From the NCBI RefSeq assembly GCF_003957295.1, contig NZ_RQPJ01000003.1, positions 646,371 through 710,370 on the forward strand: a DNA stretch of 64,000 nt, given 5' to 3'. The stretch is from Arenibacter aquaticus (GTDB lineage: Bacteria > Bacteroidota > Bacteroidia > Flavobacteriales > Flavobacteriaceae). Under the pieces are notes generated by a model. The model saw nothing but the letters and a program-made list of their open reading frames with translations. It made no database searches and was not told the origin of the DNA. Of this stretch, positions 1-10,600 are shown piece after piece. Within the stretch, counting starts at the first letter, position 1, and every line of letters begins with the position of its first letter. The position numbers and the translations under genes are program-made.

Positions 1-21
1 ATTAAGAATGAATAATTAAAA

Positions 22-360
22 ATGTTTAAAGCAGTTTTGTATATATTTCTATTCCTTGTTTTTGGGGAATTAATAGTTTACTTACTACATATTCCAATAG
101 CAGGTAATCTTGTTGGTATGATAACTATTTTCATCGCCCTAAAGTTGAAAGTCATAAAGTTGAAAGATGTTAAACCCGCATCTGATCAATTTATAAAATA
201 TATGGTCTTATTTTTCGTGCCCTATGGAGTGGGCTTGATGACCTTACATGATATTCTGAAGATTCATTGGCTAGCAATTGTTGTGAGTACAATTATAAGT
301 ACAGTTCTAACCTTATATATAACAGGTCTAATTCTACAAAAATTCAGAAAGGATGCGTGA
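22..360 (+). CDS. CidA/LrgA-family membrane protein
   Basis: This 112-residue protein is almost entirely hydrophobic, with about four membrane segments. The order of segments and the IPIAGNLVGM motif near residue 25 are typical of the CidA/LrgA family, the small partner of LrgB. The family was first described as holin-like; some members (for example B. subtilis PftA) work with their LrgB partner in pyruvate transport. Its stop codon overlaps the start of the LrgB gene by 8 nt, so the two are translationally coupled. Which function applies here cannot be told from sequence; the sialidase gene downstream makes a pyruvate link attractive, but that is inference. Confidence 0.85.
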   Translation: MFKAVLYIFLFLVFGELIVYLLHIPIAGNLVGMITIFIALKLKVIKLKDVKPASDQFIKYMVLFFVPYGVGLMTLHDILKIHWLAIVVSTIISTVLTLYITGLILQKFRKDA

Positions 361-1045
361 GATCTATCAACAACCCCTATTTGGTATATTTATGACGCTG
401 GTAGTTTTTTACTTGGCACAAATAATTAGTCGCAAATGGAAATTTGTACTATGTAATCCAGTTTTACTTTCGGTTGTTAGTATAATTTGCTTTTTAGTAG
501 TTTTTAAAATTGATTTTGAAGATTATAATATTGGCGGCCAATATCTAGGTTTTTTATTAGGGCCTGTCGTCGTGTCCCTAGGGGTACTGTTCTATGAAAA
601 ATATGAACAGATAAAAGAAAACATAATACCCTTTACATCTGCCGTTTTTATCGGAGGGACTATGAGTATTCTTTCTGTTTGCAGTATAGCAGTAGTTTTA
701 AATGCTTCGGAACCAGTTATAAGATCATTGGCACCCAAATCGGTCACCACCCCAATAGCACTGGAAATTGCCATATCCATTAACGGGATACCTTATATAG
801 CTGCCGGTATGGTAATAGCCGTTGGAATATTTGGTAACGCCTTCGGACCAACCATTTTACGCAATCTAGGAATAAGGGACAAAAAAGCCATTGGTGCGGC
901 CCTTGGAACCGCCGCTCATGGTATAGGCACGGCAAGAGCTCTTGAAGAAGGAAAGTTACCTGGGGCCTATGGAGGATTGGCAATGTGCATAAACGGGTTA
1001 TTGACAGCCATTATTACACCCTACATAATAAAATTATTCTTTTAG
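353..1045 (+). CDS. LrgB-family membrane protein
   Basis: The 230-residue protein has many membrane segments and the conserved LrgB C-terminal half: an SVTTPIALEI stretch near residue 130, then GNAFGP and GAALGTAAHGIGTARA near residues 160-195. Family length is about 230, so it is complete. It overlaps LrgA by 8 nt (ATGCGTGA) and lies only 23 nt before the sialidase start, suggesting one transcript. LrgA and LrgB are known to act together as a membrane complex in murein hydrolase control or pyruvate movement. Confidence 0.88.
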   Translation: MREIYQQPLFGIFMTLVVFYLAQIISRKWKFVLCNPVLLSVVSIICFLVVFKIDFEDYNIGGQYLGFLLGPVVVSLGVLFYEKYEQIKENIIPFTSAVFIGGTMSILSVCSIAVVLNASEPVIRSLAPKSVTTPIALEIAISINGIPYIAAGMVIAVGIFGNAFGPTILRNLGIRDKKAIGAALGTAAHGIGTARALEEGKLPGAYGGLAMCINGLLTAIITPYIIKLFF

Positions 1046-1068
1046 TACACCAATTAATTTATATAAAC

Positions 1069-3876
1069 ATGAAAAATTACATTTTAAAAGGGGTTATTCT
1101 CTTTTTTTATATCACCACCACACATTTCTGGGGACAACAAAACACATCGGCAAAACAATCCCCGGTTTTTGGAATCAGTACGGTATTTGATCCACAGACC
1201 GATAATATGGGCTATCATAATTATCGTATCCCTTCCCTTTTGGTTACAAAAAAAGAGTCGGTCTTAGCTATTATGGAAGGCCGTAAAGATATGAACCACG
1301 ATCATGCCAAGAACGATTTGGTTTTAAAACGAAGTATTGATAATGGAAAAACGTGGTCGTCTCCCAAAATAATTGTTTCAGCCGGGAACAATGTGGTAAT
1401 GAATCCCGTCATGGTGCAATCGGATACGGGTACCATTATTTTAACCTACATCTATTTTCCTGAGAAAAGACATAGCAGCAACCGATCACATGGTGTAAAA
1501 CAAGTGGAACCGGGATTGAAAGGCGACAACATAGAAAAAGTCTATATGACTAGAAGTGAGGATGATGGGGTAAGCTGGTCAACCCCAGAAGAAATTACAC
1601 ATATTGCAAAATCTAACAAATACAGTTTACACGCTATTAGTGGTCCTGGTGTGGGACTTTCTCTAAAAAATGGGAAGTTCAAAAGTCGAATTATAATACC
1701 AATGTCCGAAACATTTTTACGAAAAGGAGTGAAAACTTCAAATAACTACGCCCTTTATTCCGATGATAATGGAAATAGTTGGAAACACAGTAAATCGATA
1801 CCAGCCTCCCTAAATGGAAAAACTGGGGGCAACGAAATACAAATGGTAGAGCTGGAAGATGGAGTGGTCATGGCTTCTATTAGAGATAAAGGTCATCGGC
1901 TGATATCCAAGAGTTATGATGGAGGAAAAACATGGAGTAGACTATCAGCACATCCTGACCTGATCGATACCGGCTGTATGTCACCCCTATTGCGATATCG
2001 ATTTAAAAATGGTAACATTCCAGGAGTATTGATCCATGTAGGAGTTACAGGTCGGTTAGATGGCAATAAAAGAGGAAAATCTATAATTGCCTTGAGCTAT
2101 GATGACGGAGAGACTTGGCCTGTTCAAAAGACACTGTACACAGGGAAATTTGACTATTCTTCCTTAGCCATTTTACCTGACGGAAAAATTGGTATGCTGG
2201 CAGAATATGATTTTGACGGGGATAGAGCCAAAATTAAATTGGCAAAATTCAATTTGGAATGGATCAAAGATCCTAATGCAATCACCCTGTCCTTAGAAAA
2301 AAAAATAATAAAACCTGATATCTATTTCAAAACGCATCCTGATCATGTGATTCCCGCAGCAATGGTAATTCAAAAGTTTCAAGTACAAATGGAAACTAAG
2401 AGCCATGGCTCGCAGGACGACCTTAGTTACCAATTCGAACTGATAGATGCCCAAGGCAATGCAAAATTAACAAACCATAAAAATTTAAATACATTCTCCT
2501 CTTCCAATAAGAATTTTTTTGTTGCAGATTGGTATGGTCCCAATGTGATAAAGGTGGCAGCAAAAAACAATAAAGGTGTGACGGTAGCTTCCATTTTGGA
2601 TACGATTTTCGTTCATTTTTCACATAACCAGATGGCCGGGGGCGATATTAAAAAACTAAGCAAAAAGTACCAGGGCAAAGAATATATATCTGGAAAAATT
2701 ATTAACGACTCCTTAGTTTATACGGGAATGCGCTTTTTCCCTTCTGACATTTCTAAGGGAGACCCTAGTTATGAAGGAACTAAATTTGGAGCCTACCAGA
2801 CCAAAGAACCACGTGTACTCGCACTAGACAATGGAGTTTTGGTAGCTTCTTATCATTATCAAGTTAAGGGAGTCAATGATGCCCCTCCGGGCCTTACCCT
2901 AGTAATAACAAGAAGTTTGGACGGTGGCAAAACATGGATAGACGATCAGATCCTGATGCAAAATACTAATGGGGTAGTTGCCTATAGCTCCATGGTTCAA
3001 TGGGGCAATGAAGTACATTGCTATTTTGCTGGCGGCCATAGTTCACATCCCCATGCAAATAAATACAAGGGCGTATATAGAACGGTAAGTAAAGATCAGG
3101 GCAAAACTTGGTCACAACCAGAAGCAATGAAGAAAATGACTAAATTACTTACCTCCAAAATAGATACTATAGCCCCAAACCAATCACCTACTACCAATGC
3201 GCTATCTATTCCTGATATGGAATGGAAGGGCAAAAAAGGAGATGCTTACATTGTTCCTTTTTATGTTGATCCGGTAAAATTTTTAATCACCTTAGACGGA
3301 GGGAAATCTTGGGATGTATTCTATGATGTATTAAATTACCCGGAATATGAGGGGGAGCTCAATGAAATTTCCTGGGTACTACTGGAAGATAGAACCATAT
3401 ATGTTGTTTCTAGGCGACAAAGCAAAACCGGCTATAAGAACGAAATGCTATTTGACCTCGAAGGTAATCCTACATTTATAGGTCAAACCCGCAAAAACCA
3501 CAAAGCTAGAAGATGCCATCAAGGAGCCGTAAAAGTGCCAGAAGGACCGTTTAAAGGAAGGGTTGCCGTTGCCAGTAATTTTAGTGATGACCGAGAAGAA
3601 GCTACCATTGCAATTTCAGATACAGATATGGCTCAAAAATTCACAACCAAATTCCTTACTACCAACGCCGCTTGGGGATACTGCCATATCGACTGGAACC
3701 CAAAACTAAAAGGTTTTGTTCTAGTAGGAGAATCGGAGCCATTCGACAAAAATGAACAAGTAGTAAATATGGATGATGGACCAGATAGAAATGAACGATT
3801 TTCTTTAGAGTTTTTCGCTTTTAGTCCGGAGTTTTACGACACTTTAATTGAGGCTGATATTCATACAAATTACTAG
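1069..3876 (+). CDS. Secreted tandem-propeller sialidase (GH33-like)
   Basis: The chosen start (MKNYILKGVILFFYITT) gives a normal signal peptide; an upstream in-frame ATG at 985 lies inside lrgB and would bury that peptide. The 935-residue product has two sialidase-like propellers. The first (about 40-410) has YRIP, GPGVGLSL, an NEIQMVEL-type motif, and YSSLAILPDGKIGMLAEYD carrying the expected Tyr nucleophile. Asp boxes of the S-x-D-x-G-x-T-W type recur (SIDNGKTW, SYDGGKTW, SYDDGETW). A linker of about 130 residues follows, then a second propeller (about 560-935) with further Asp boxes (SLDGGKTW, SKDQGKTW). GH33 enzymes remove terminal sialic acids. Activity of the second half is unproven, since its FRIP-like site (EPRVLAL) is altered. 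Confidence 0.88.
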   Translation: MKNYILKGVILFFYITTTHFWGQQNTSAKQSPVFGISTVFDPQTDNMGYHNYRIPSLLVTKKESVLAIMEGRKDMNHDHAKNDLVLKRSIDNGKTWSSPKIIVSAGNNVVMNPVMVQSDTGTIILTYIYFPEKRHSSNRSHGVKQVEPGLKGDNIEKVYMTRSEDDGVSWSTPEEITHIAKSNKYSLHAISGPGVGLSLKNGKFKSRIIIPMSETFLRKGVKTSNNYALYSDDNGNSWKHSKSIPASLNGKTGGNEIQMVELEDGVVMASIRDKGHRLISKSYDGGKTWSRLSAHPDLIDTGCMSPLLRYRFKNGNIPGVLIHVGVTGRLDGNKRGKSIIALSYDDGETWPVQKTLYTGKFDYSSLAILPDGKIGMLAEYDFDGDRAKIKLAKFNLEWIKDPNAITLSLEKKIIKPDIYFKTHPDHVIPAAMVIQKFQVQMETKSHGSQDDLSYQFELIDAQGNAKLTNHKNLNTFSSSNKNFFVADWYGPNVIKVAAKNNKGVTVASILDTIFVHFSHNQMAGGDIKKLSKKYQGKEYISGKIINDSLVYTGMRFFPSDISKGDPSYEGTKFGAYQTKEPRVLALDNGVLVASYHYQVKGVNDAPPGLTLVITRSLDGGKTWIDDQILMQNTNGVVAYSSMVQWGNEVHCYFAGGHSSHPHANKYKGVYRTVSKDQGKTWSQPEAMKKMTKLLTSKIDTIAPNQSPTTNALSIPDMEWKGKKGDAYIVPFYVDPVKFLITLDGGKSWDVFYDVLNYPEYEGELNEISWVLLEDRTIYVVSRRQSKTGYKNEMLFDLEGNPTFIGQTRKNHKARRCHQGAVKVPEGPFKGRVAVASNFSDDREEATIAISDTDMAQKFTTKFLTTNAAWGYCHIDWNPKLKGFVLVGESEPFDKNEQVVNMDDGPDRNERFSLEFFAFSPEFYDTLIEADIHTNY

Positions 3877-3941
3877 CCTGCTATTCGTATTCAATTGAAT
3901 TTAAACTAGTTTTATAAAACTAAAAGAAACTACTTTTAAAA

Positions 3942-3985
3942 AAATTAAAAAATATCGAGGGCGGACCCTCGATATTTTTTAATTT
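3942..3985. terminator. Bidirectional terminator between convergent sialidase genes
   Basis: A perfect 20-bp inverted repeat (3942-3961 and 3966-3985) encloses a 4-nt CGGA loop. A-rich and T-rich flanks give a U-tract on both strands. It sits 65 nt after the plus-strand sialidase stop and 120 nt after the end of the minus-strand sialidase, so it can end both transcripts. Confidence 0.9.
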
Positions 3986-4105
3986 ACACACTTAGTGAGA
4001 TAGTCCCTATTAAACACTTTATAAGATTGTCCCTAGTTATCAACGACCTCTTTACGATTAACATACAACATAAAATATTCATAATTTTCATCCTATGGTA
4101 TTTAG

Positions 4106-5458
4106 TTAATTTTTAAATCCAAAGTCAGCTCCATCAGTAAGCCAACCTAATGTAAACCGTCTAAACATAAGAGCGCTATTATTAAATCCACTGCTATTTG
4201 TACCCTCATAAATACAACCTAGAGAACCATCGGGCAACGTAAGCACTTGACTATATCCAAAATATACAGTATCATCAACTAGCTGCTTAGTTAGCCATGA
4301 ACCCCCTTCATCATAACTAATACTTATATTACCGCCAAATCTATTATTACCAACATTTTTTGTCGATGAATAGATTAACCTGCTTGTTTGGTTTCCGTAT
4401 TCACTAGAATATCTTCGCGCATTTTGATTACACCGTACATACGGAAACCGTGAGTTAGCCCACCCAAGACCCTCGTGGGAATTGTCATCTAAATCATAAA
4501 CTAATTGTTGTTTAAATGATACTTCCTTGCTTGGCCTCGTAATTATCCTTATTTTGTTTCTGGAATCGCTCTCTAATTCTATTAGAGTAATTTCTTCAGG
4601 AATGTCCGGTCTTTGTTCCACATTCATAATGTCATGCTCTAACCAAGTATCCGTTGCAAAATCATAATGTAATATTACCATCCTAGTTTTTGTATTGTAC
4701 CCCGTAATGCCACCTAAAATGAAATCCCCATTATAAAGGTTTTCTCCCATTATTTGTATCCCATTATTAGGGCGCATCCTAACATTAACACTTTCGGATG
4801 AATAAATTACCGGTCCAGATTGATGATGCTCAGACCAGGTAATTCCATCATCAAAGCTCTGCATTATAAGCATTCCATTTTGATGGGTTCCTAAAATTTG
4901 AATGCGTCCGTCATGTTTTTTATCCGCAACAATAGCAATGGCTCCAAAATCCGTATTATTATCTCCGTCATATATTACTTTAGTATCCCACGTTTCTCCA
5001 AAGTCTGTACTTCTGCTTATTAATACATGATCCCAATCTCTATCGGTCCCAGGTGGAACTGCTGGATTATCTCCCAACCGTCCTTCTGACACTACTATAA
5101 TTGTTCCACTTTTCGTTACTTCAGCTACAGGAATTCGAACCCTATAATATTCCTTATCCACACTATATGAAGTTCTATTGCCTTGTACAATTCTAACCGC
5201 ATCAAGGTTCCCATCTTTTTTGATTCCATAAGTTAAACTATCATCTAAGCCTTTCCAGGTATGTGTATCCCAGCTATACGAAATACCATCAGTATTAAAA
5301 TCAATTTCGTCTGGGACTTCTGTATTGTCTCCCATAGAAGGCATTTCGTCTGACCTACTTGAACATTGGAGAAAAGCAGCAAATAATAACGGTAAAAACA
5401 CCCTATTAATCCTTATAAATAACATATTAAATTTGTTTAAAAACCAATTATTAATCAT
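4106..5458 (-). CDS. Lipoprotein sialidase (GH33-like)
   Basis: This 450-residue protein starts with a lipoprotein signal: the hydrophobic run FLPLLFAAFLQ is followed by Cys32. A start at 5425 (MLFIRINR) would give a more ordinary signal peptide and may be the true one. The mature part has a single sialidase propeller: YRVRIP near residue 105, Asp boxes (SRSTDFGETW, SFDDGITW, SYDEGGSW), and YSQVLTLPDGSLGCIYEG near residue 410, matching the Tyr-nucleophile region of GH33. It probably sits on the cell surface and works with the adjacent SusD and SusC, 30 nt and about 2.1 kb upstream on the same strand. Substrate linkage cannot be predicted. Confidence 0.85.
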   Translation of the reverse strand: MINNWFLNKFNMLFIRINRVFLPLLFAAFLQCSSRSDEMPSMGDNTEVPDEIDFNTDGISYSWDTHTWKGLDDSLTYGIKKDGNLDAVRIVQGNRTSYSVDKEYYRVRIPVAEVTKSGTIIVVSEGRLGDNPAVPPGTDRDWDHVLISRSTDFGETWDTKVIYDGDNNTDFGAIAIVADKKHDGRIQILGTHQNGMLIMQSFDDGITWSEHHQSGPVIYSSESVNVRMRPNNGIQIMGENLYNGDFILGGITGYNTKTRMVILHYDFATDTWLEHDIMNVEQRPDIPEEITLIELESDSRNKIRIITRPSKEVSFKQQLVYDLDDNSHEGLGWANSRFPYVRCNQNARRYSSEYGNQTSRLIYSSTKNVGNNRFGGNISISYDEGGSWLTKQLVDDTVYFGYSQVLTLPDGSLGCIYEGTNSSGFNNSALMFRRFTLGWLTDGADFGFKN

Positions 5459-5488
5459 AAAATAAGTAACATCTGAATTATATATTTA

Positions 5489-7573
5489 CTAGTACCCATC
5501 TGTTTGATCTAAATTGGGGTTTCTGGTTAATGTGGACCTACTAAGCGGACTATACCAGGGCATTTTGCCATACAGATACTTATTAGAAGCCAAATCTTCC
5601 AAAATTAATCTTACAGTATCACCACCTCCAAATCTTAACATCTGAAACCAACGTTTTCCTTCTCCCATTGTTTCAAATAAGTATTCTTTAACAAGAGCTG
5701 CAGTAACCGTGGTTGGATCTAGAGTGATATTAGTACTAATACCAGCCCTGTCCCTTACTTCTTTAATTGCATCAATTGCATTTTGTAAATTCCCTAATAA
5801 AAGCTGAGCTTCTGCTTCCATTAATTTAAGTTCCCCAGCTCTATAAAGTATAATATCGCTAATATAATTTCTATTTCCAGAGCTTGCATCAAACTCCCCT
5901 CTATATTTATAGGCTATTCCTCCTAATTCAGTTCCATCAGAATCAAACAATAATTTAAATGTTTGTTCCGCTCGTGGATCAGCATCAGCTAATAATGCCT
6001 TGCAAACTTCTGGTTTATACGTAACATAATTAAAACTTACACTGTTATTTCCAGGATTTACATCATCTTGAGAAGATATAAGAACATAAGAACTTGTTTG
6101 TATTCTAATGTTGTCTAAAATATGGATCCTTACTCCTCCTGTTGAAAAGCGTATCCAAATTGGATTTCCCTGCCCCGCAATTGGGTTTGCAATGTTAATT
6201 TCATGAAGCTTTGTGTTTGCCGCATAACCTGCATCAATAACAATACTCCCAAACGGACTCCAGTTAGATCCTAAATTAGTTGACACTTCAAAATCTACTG
6301 TTCTTTCCACATCACTATAGCTACTAGTATTACCAGCAAGTTTAGCCAATAAGCCAACATATTTAATATCCTTCATATGTGAAGGAAGTTTTATTAAAAC
6401 ATTCTCAGAGGCGTTAACCCTGGCATAACCATTACCAACACTGTTAAAAGGTGAATTTAGTTCATTACCTTCTAATGAATTTCCTCCACCGTCATTATCC
6501 CAACCAAGCGCACCATTAGTTTCTGGACCTATCCAAGTACCATTCAATAAGGTTCCACCCGCCCATGCATTATAGGAGTTTCCTGTTTGATTTGCAGAAT
6601 TAGTAAAACTACCTGTTTCGAAAGAAATATAAGTCTCTTCTTTGTTTCCTCCAGTTGTAACCGACTCTAATTGCTCATATCTATCTGCACTCACATACAT
6701 TCTACTTGCCAAAGGTTTAGTAGTTAAACCCTCATCAAGATTATATGGCATAGCCCATACAATTTCTTGATTTTTTTTATTAGATGTATCAAATATGTCT
6801 TTAAAACTATTTATTAAGTTAACTTGTCCAGAGTCAAAGCATTCGTTTATGGCATCTAGTGCAACTTGTGCATTTTGAGAAATGTTTTCCCTTAGAAGTC
6901 CTGCTTTAGTTAATGCCACTTCAGCTTTCATCGCTAAAAGCGCTGGACGAGACATATAGTATTTATCTTGAATCTCATTTTTTGACATTAATGATAAACC
7001 AACCTCAATATCCCGATCAATTAAGGCATATACCTCGGATAAAGGAGAGCGGGCTATTTGCAATGCCGCCACATCAGAATAGTTCTGAATATGTTCATCA
7101 ACAATTGGAGCATCACCCCAAGTACGGGCAATAAGAAAATAACAATATGCTCTTAAACCATATGCCATACCCAGTGTCATATTTTTCTCTTCTTCATTGG
7201 AAAAATCTATTGAGGGAACAAAATGTAAAATAGCATTAGCTTCAGATATGACTCTATAAATCGGATCCCATTGTGCGCCAGAGTTTTCTGAATTCAGTCG
7301 ATTTTCAAAATAAAATTGATACCCATCACCATGCGTTACTTCAAAACCATAGTTATAAGCCTCTCCTCTCATGTCTCCCCATTGAAAATAATCAAATGGC
7401 ATAATGTTTCGCAATCTATTATGCATGCCACCAAGTGCAGCTGTTGCATCATTTTCGTTTTTCCAAAATGAATTGTCAGTAACTCCATTAACAGGGGATT
7501 GATCTAAATCAGAAGTACACCCAACGAGCAATAGAATTATTACAAGTTGTACATAATTTATATATTTTTTCAT
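5489..7573 (-). CDS. SusD/RagB-family surface glycan-binding lipoprotein with inserted domain
   Basis: MKKYINYVQLVIILLLVGC is a lipoprotein signal, and the N-terminal part (DNSFWKNENDATAALGGMHNRLR, WDPIYRVISEANAIL) is the SusD helical domain. The C-terminal part is also typical: DIILYRAGELKLMEAEAQ, IKEVRDRAGI, and a final PNLDQTDGY. At 694 residues it is longer than most SusD proteins because about 200 residues (about 305-505) are inserted, rich in beta-type sequence with VDFEVSTNLGSNW and GGVRIHILDNIRI. That insert resembles a carbohydrate-binding beta-sandwich. The protein should cap the adjacent SusC pore (7611-11249) and capture the glycan released by the sialidases. Confidence 0.92.
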   Translation of the reverse strand: MKKYINYVQLVIILLLVGCTSDLDQSPVNGVTDNSFWKNENDATAALGGMHNRLRNIMPFDYFQWGDMRGEAYNYGFEVTHGDGYQFYFENRLNSENSGAQWDPIYRVISEANAILHFVPSIDFSNEEEKNMTLGMAYGLRAYCYFLIARTWGDAPIVDEHIQNYSDVAALQIARSPLSEVYALIDRDIEVGLSLMSKNEIQDKYYMSRPALLAMKAEVALTKAGLLRENISQNAQVALDAINECFDSGQVNLINSFKDIFDTSNKKNQEIVWAMPYNLDEGLTTKPLASRMYVSADRYEQLESVTTGGNKEETYISFETGSFTNSANQTGNSYNAWAGGTLLNGTWIGPETNGALGWDNDGGGNSLEGNELNSPFNSVGNGYARVNASENVLIKLPSHMKDIKYVGLLAKLAGNTSSYSDVERTVDFEVSTNLGSNWSPFGSIVIDAGYAANTKLHEINIANPIAGQGNPIWIRFSTGGVRIHILDNIRIQTSSYVLISSQDDVNPGNNSVSFNYVTYKPEVCKALLADADPRAEQTFKLLFDSDGTELGGIAYKYRGEFDASSGNRNYISDIILYRAGELKLMEAEAQLLLGNLQNAIDAIKEVRDRAGISTNITLDPTTVTAALVKEYLFETMGEGKRWFQMLRFGGGDTVRLILEDLASNKYLYGKMPWYSPLSRSTLTRNPNLDQTDGY

Positions 7574-7610
7574 TTTATTAATGTTTTTAAGAATTAGAAT
7601 ATTCTGCTAT

Positions 7611-10600
7611 TTAAAATGTTAGATTCACACCCAATGTAAAAGTTCTTGGCAAGGGGTACTGGAAGCTATTTTGATCACTTGTCCCACCCTTTTCTGGTTG
7701 GTATCCAGGGTATGCTGTGAAATAATATAAATTTTGACCAGTTCCGTAAATTTCAACGCCAGTTATTGGAGTTTTATTCAACCACTTTTTTGGCATGGTA
7801 TAGTTCAAGGTTACATCTCTAATACATAGATAATCTCCTTTATAATACATATCTGAACTTCCTCTATTCCAGTTACCCATAGGGTCTCCTTGATAATATT
7901 GCGCTATACTAGTTTTAGTGTTTGTAGGTGTCCACATATTATTCATACTCGGCATCATTGCAATGTTTGCAGTATATCTACCATTGCGGTATCTGGTCTC
8001 ATAATCATAAACCATATGACCTAGAGCATAATCCATATTTAATCTAAGATTAAAATTTTTATACGTGAATGTATTTATTACCCCACCATAATGAGGTGCT
8101 CTAGAACGACCAATGTATATTCTATCTAAGGAATTAATTACCTTATCACCGTTAAGGTCTGCCCATCTAACATCTCCTCCTCCTTTATTTACTCTATCTG
8201 CAATTGTAACTACGTTATCTCCATTAGTATCTATAACTTGATAATCTGTACCCATTACAAATCTACCAGCTCCTCCATTTGCCCTTGTATCAATAATGCC
8301 ATCATCAACTACCTCTTGCCAATTTTCATAAATTCCATCATGTTTGTAGGCATAGATCAACCCTAATTCTTGACCTTCTTGGTACCCACCTACCCAAATT
8401 GTGTTGTCTGTGTTATTTGGATCAACAACCTCTATACCTCCAATTCTATTGTTTTCAACCCCATTATCTGGAAGTTTCAGGACTGCGGTCTTGTTATAAG
8501 AATAGTTTGCTCCAAACTCCCAATTAAAGTTTTGTCCGTTAATAATGTGAACATTTACACCTAATTCAACCCCCTTATTTCCTAATTCAGCAAAGTTTGT
8601 CGTTATACTTGAATAACCTGTATTTGCAGGCAAGCTTAAACTTTGCAAAAGATCGGTAGTTTCTCGTTTGTAATAATCCGCCAATAATGTGATTCTGTTA
8701 TCAAATAAACCAATATCCAACCCAGCGTCAAACGTTCTAGTTGTCTCCCATTTTAAACCACTGTTCGCCAATCCTGTCTTATAAACTACTCCTTGTCCCC
8801 CATAAACTCCTGCACCATAGCCACCTTGAAAAGTATACAAACCAAGATTATTGTTATTCCCTGTTTCTCCAAATGAGGCCCGAATTTTTAGAGTATTCAA
8901 AATGTTTGAAAAGAAAGATGAATTGAAGAAACCTTCATTATGAATATTCCAACCCGCTGACACACCTTTAAAAACCCCCCATTTATTATCGTCACCAAAA
9001 CGAGAGGATCCATCTCTTCGTACACTTGCTTGGAATAAATAGCGTTTATCATAATCGTAAATTAACCTTGAAGCAAACCCAATTAAGACATCTTTTGTTG
9101 TTGTACTTGTTGGAACCTGAAATGCTTCTGCACCTCCATTTAATGTTTTTATTACATCGGTAGGAGATCCTTGTGACGCAGCATTGGAATAAAAATAATC
9201 TAACGAACGGTAAGACGCTAGAGCAGTTGCGGCAATATTGTGCTTTTCATTAAAAGTTTTATTATAAGACAAAACACCATCGAATTGTTTAATCCAATTT
9301 ATTGCAGTAACTGTTCGCTTAATCCTATCAGAATTCAAAGTAGTTCCATTTAAATAGGCATCGTTAGATGAATTCTCTAATGTTTCAACATGATAAATAG
9401 ATCCTTTAGGAGAAAAATTTAATTCTGGAGTTATATCCCAGTTAAATCCCAAAAGCGCTGTCCATCTAGTTTTACGCTGGTCTCGAATAAGATGCTCATT
9501 TACATAGTCCGGATTAGCCATAAGTTGATTTACCCCTGGTGCTAAAGAGCCATCCCCAAAAGTATATTTTGTACTTGGAGCAATATTTGGAGACCTTAAA
9601 ATGGCATTGCGCAAATGTACGCCTGAACTATAATTACTCGAAGAGAAACCTGAGGGTTGGTCTTTCATTTCATGAGAAATATCAAACTTTCCAAAAACTT
9701 TAAAATGATCCGTGATTTTTCTGTCTGAATTTAAAACAGCTGTAAATAAATCATATTGTGTATTTACTAAAACACCTTTATCATTTAATAATCCAGCGTT
9801 TAAATAAAACGAGCCTTTTTCATCTGCACCAGAAAAGCTCAAATTATTTTCTTGTCTAATACCAACACTATAATTTATATCATACCAGTCCATATCCTTA
9901 AAAAGGATATCCCTACCTGTTACAGGATCAGCCATTTTAGACCACCCCTGCGACAATAAATATCTATTATCATCATTCAAAAGCATTGTTGTATATAAAG
10001 TATTGGAGCTTAAATTATTGCCGGTCCCATAACTATCAGCATTATCCAAGGAACTTAATGAAGCCGCTCTTGCATCACCTCCGAATGAGTTAATTACACT
10101 ATTGCCTAATAAAATGCTGTTTAATTGACCGATTCGGGCTGTACGAATATAATCCTCACCACCTATAGGTCTAAATTTTTCATTCCTAAATGCTGAAAAC
10201 CCTGACCTACTTCGAAATATTATTGAAGACTTCCCAACATCACCAGTCTTAGTTGTTATTATTATTACGCCATTAGACCCCCTTGCTCCATAAATAGCTG
10301 TAGAAGTAGCATCTTTCAATACCTGTATGGTTTTTATATTGTCTGAACGCAAACCATTTATTTCTCCTCTTTCAACTCCATCAACAATATAAAGTGGAGA
10401 ACTTCCTCCTGAAATAGAGCTTCCTCCACGTAATACTATTTGTGGGCCAGAACCAGGCTGACCCGAAGTATTTATAACGGTTAAACCCGGCACCTTACCT
10501 TGGAGCGCTTGAGTTACATTAGCATATACGAGATTATTTATATCTTTAGTATTTACTTTTGATATTGAACTTGTAACCGTTTCCCGAGATTGGGTACCGT

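Noticed and set aside
985..1068. Longer sialidase start at 985
   Set aside because: It lies inside lrgB and would place 28 residues before a normal signal peptide at 1069.
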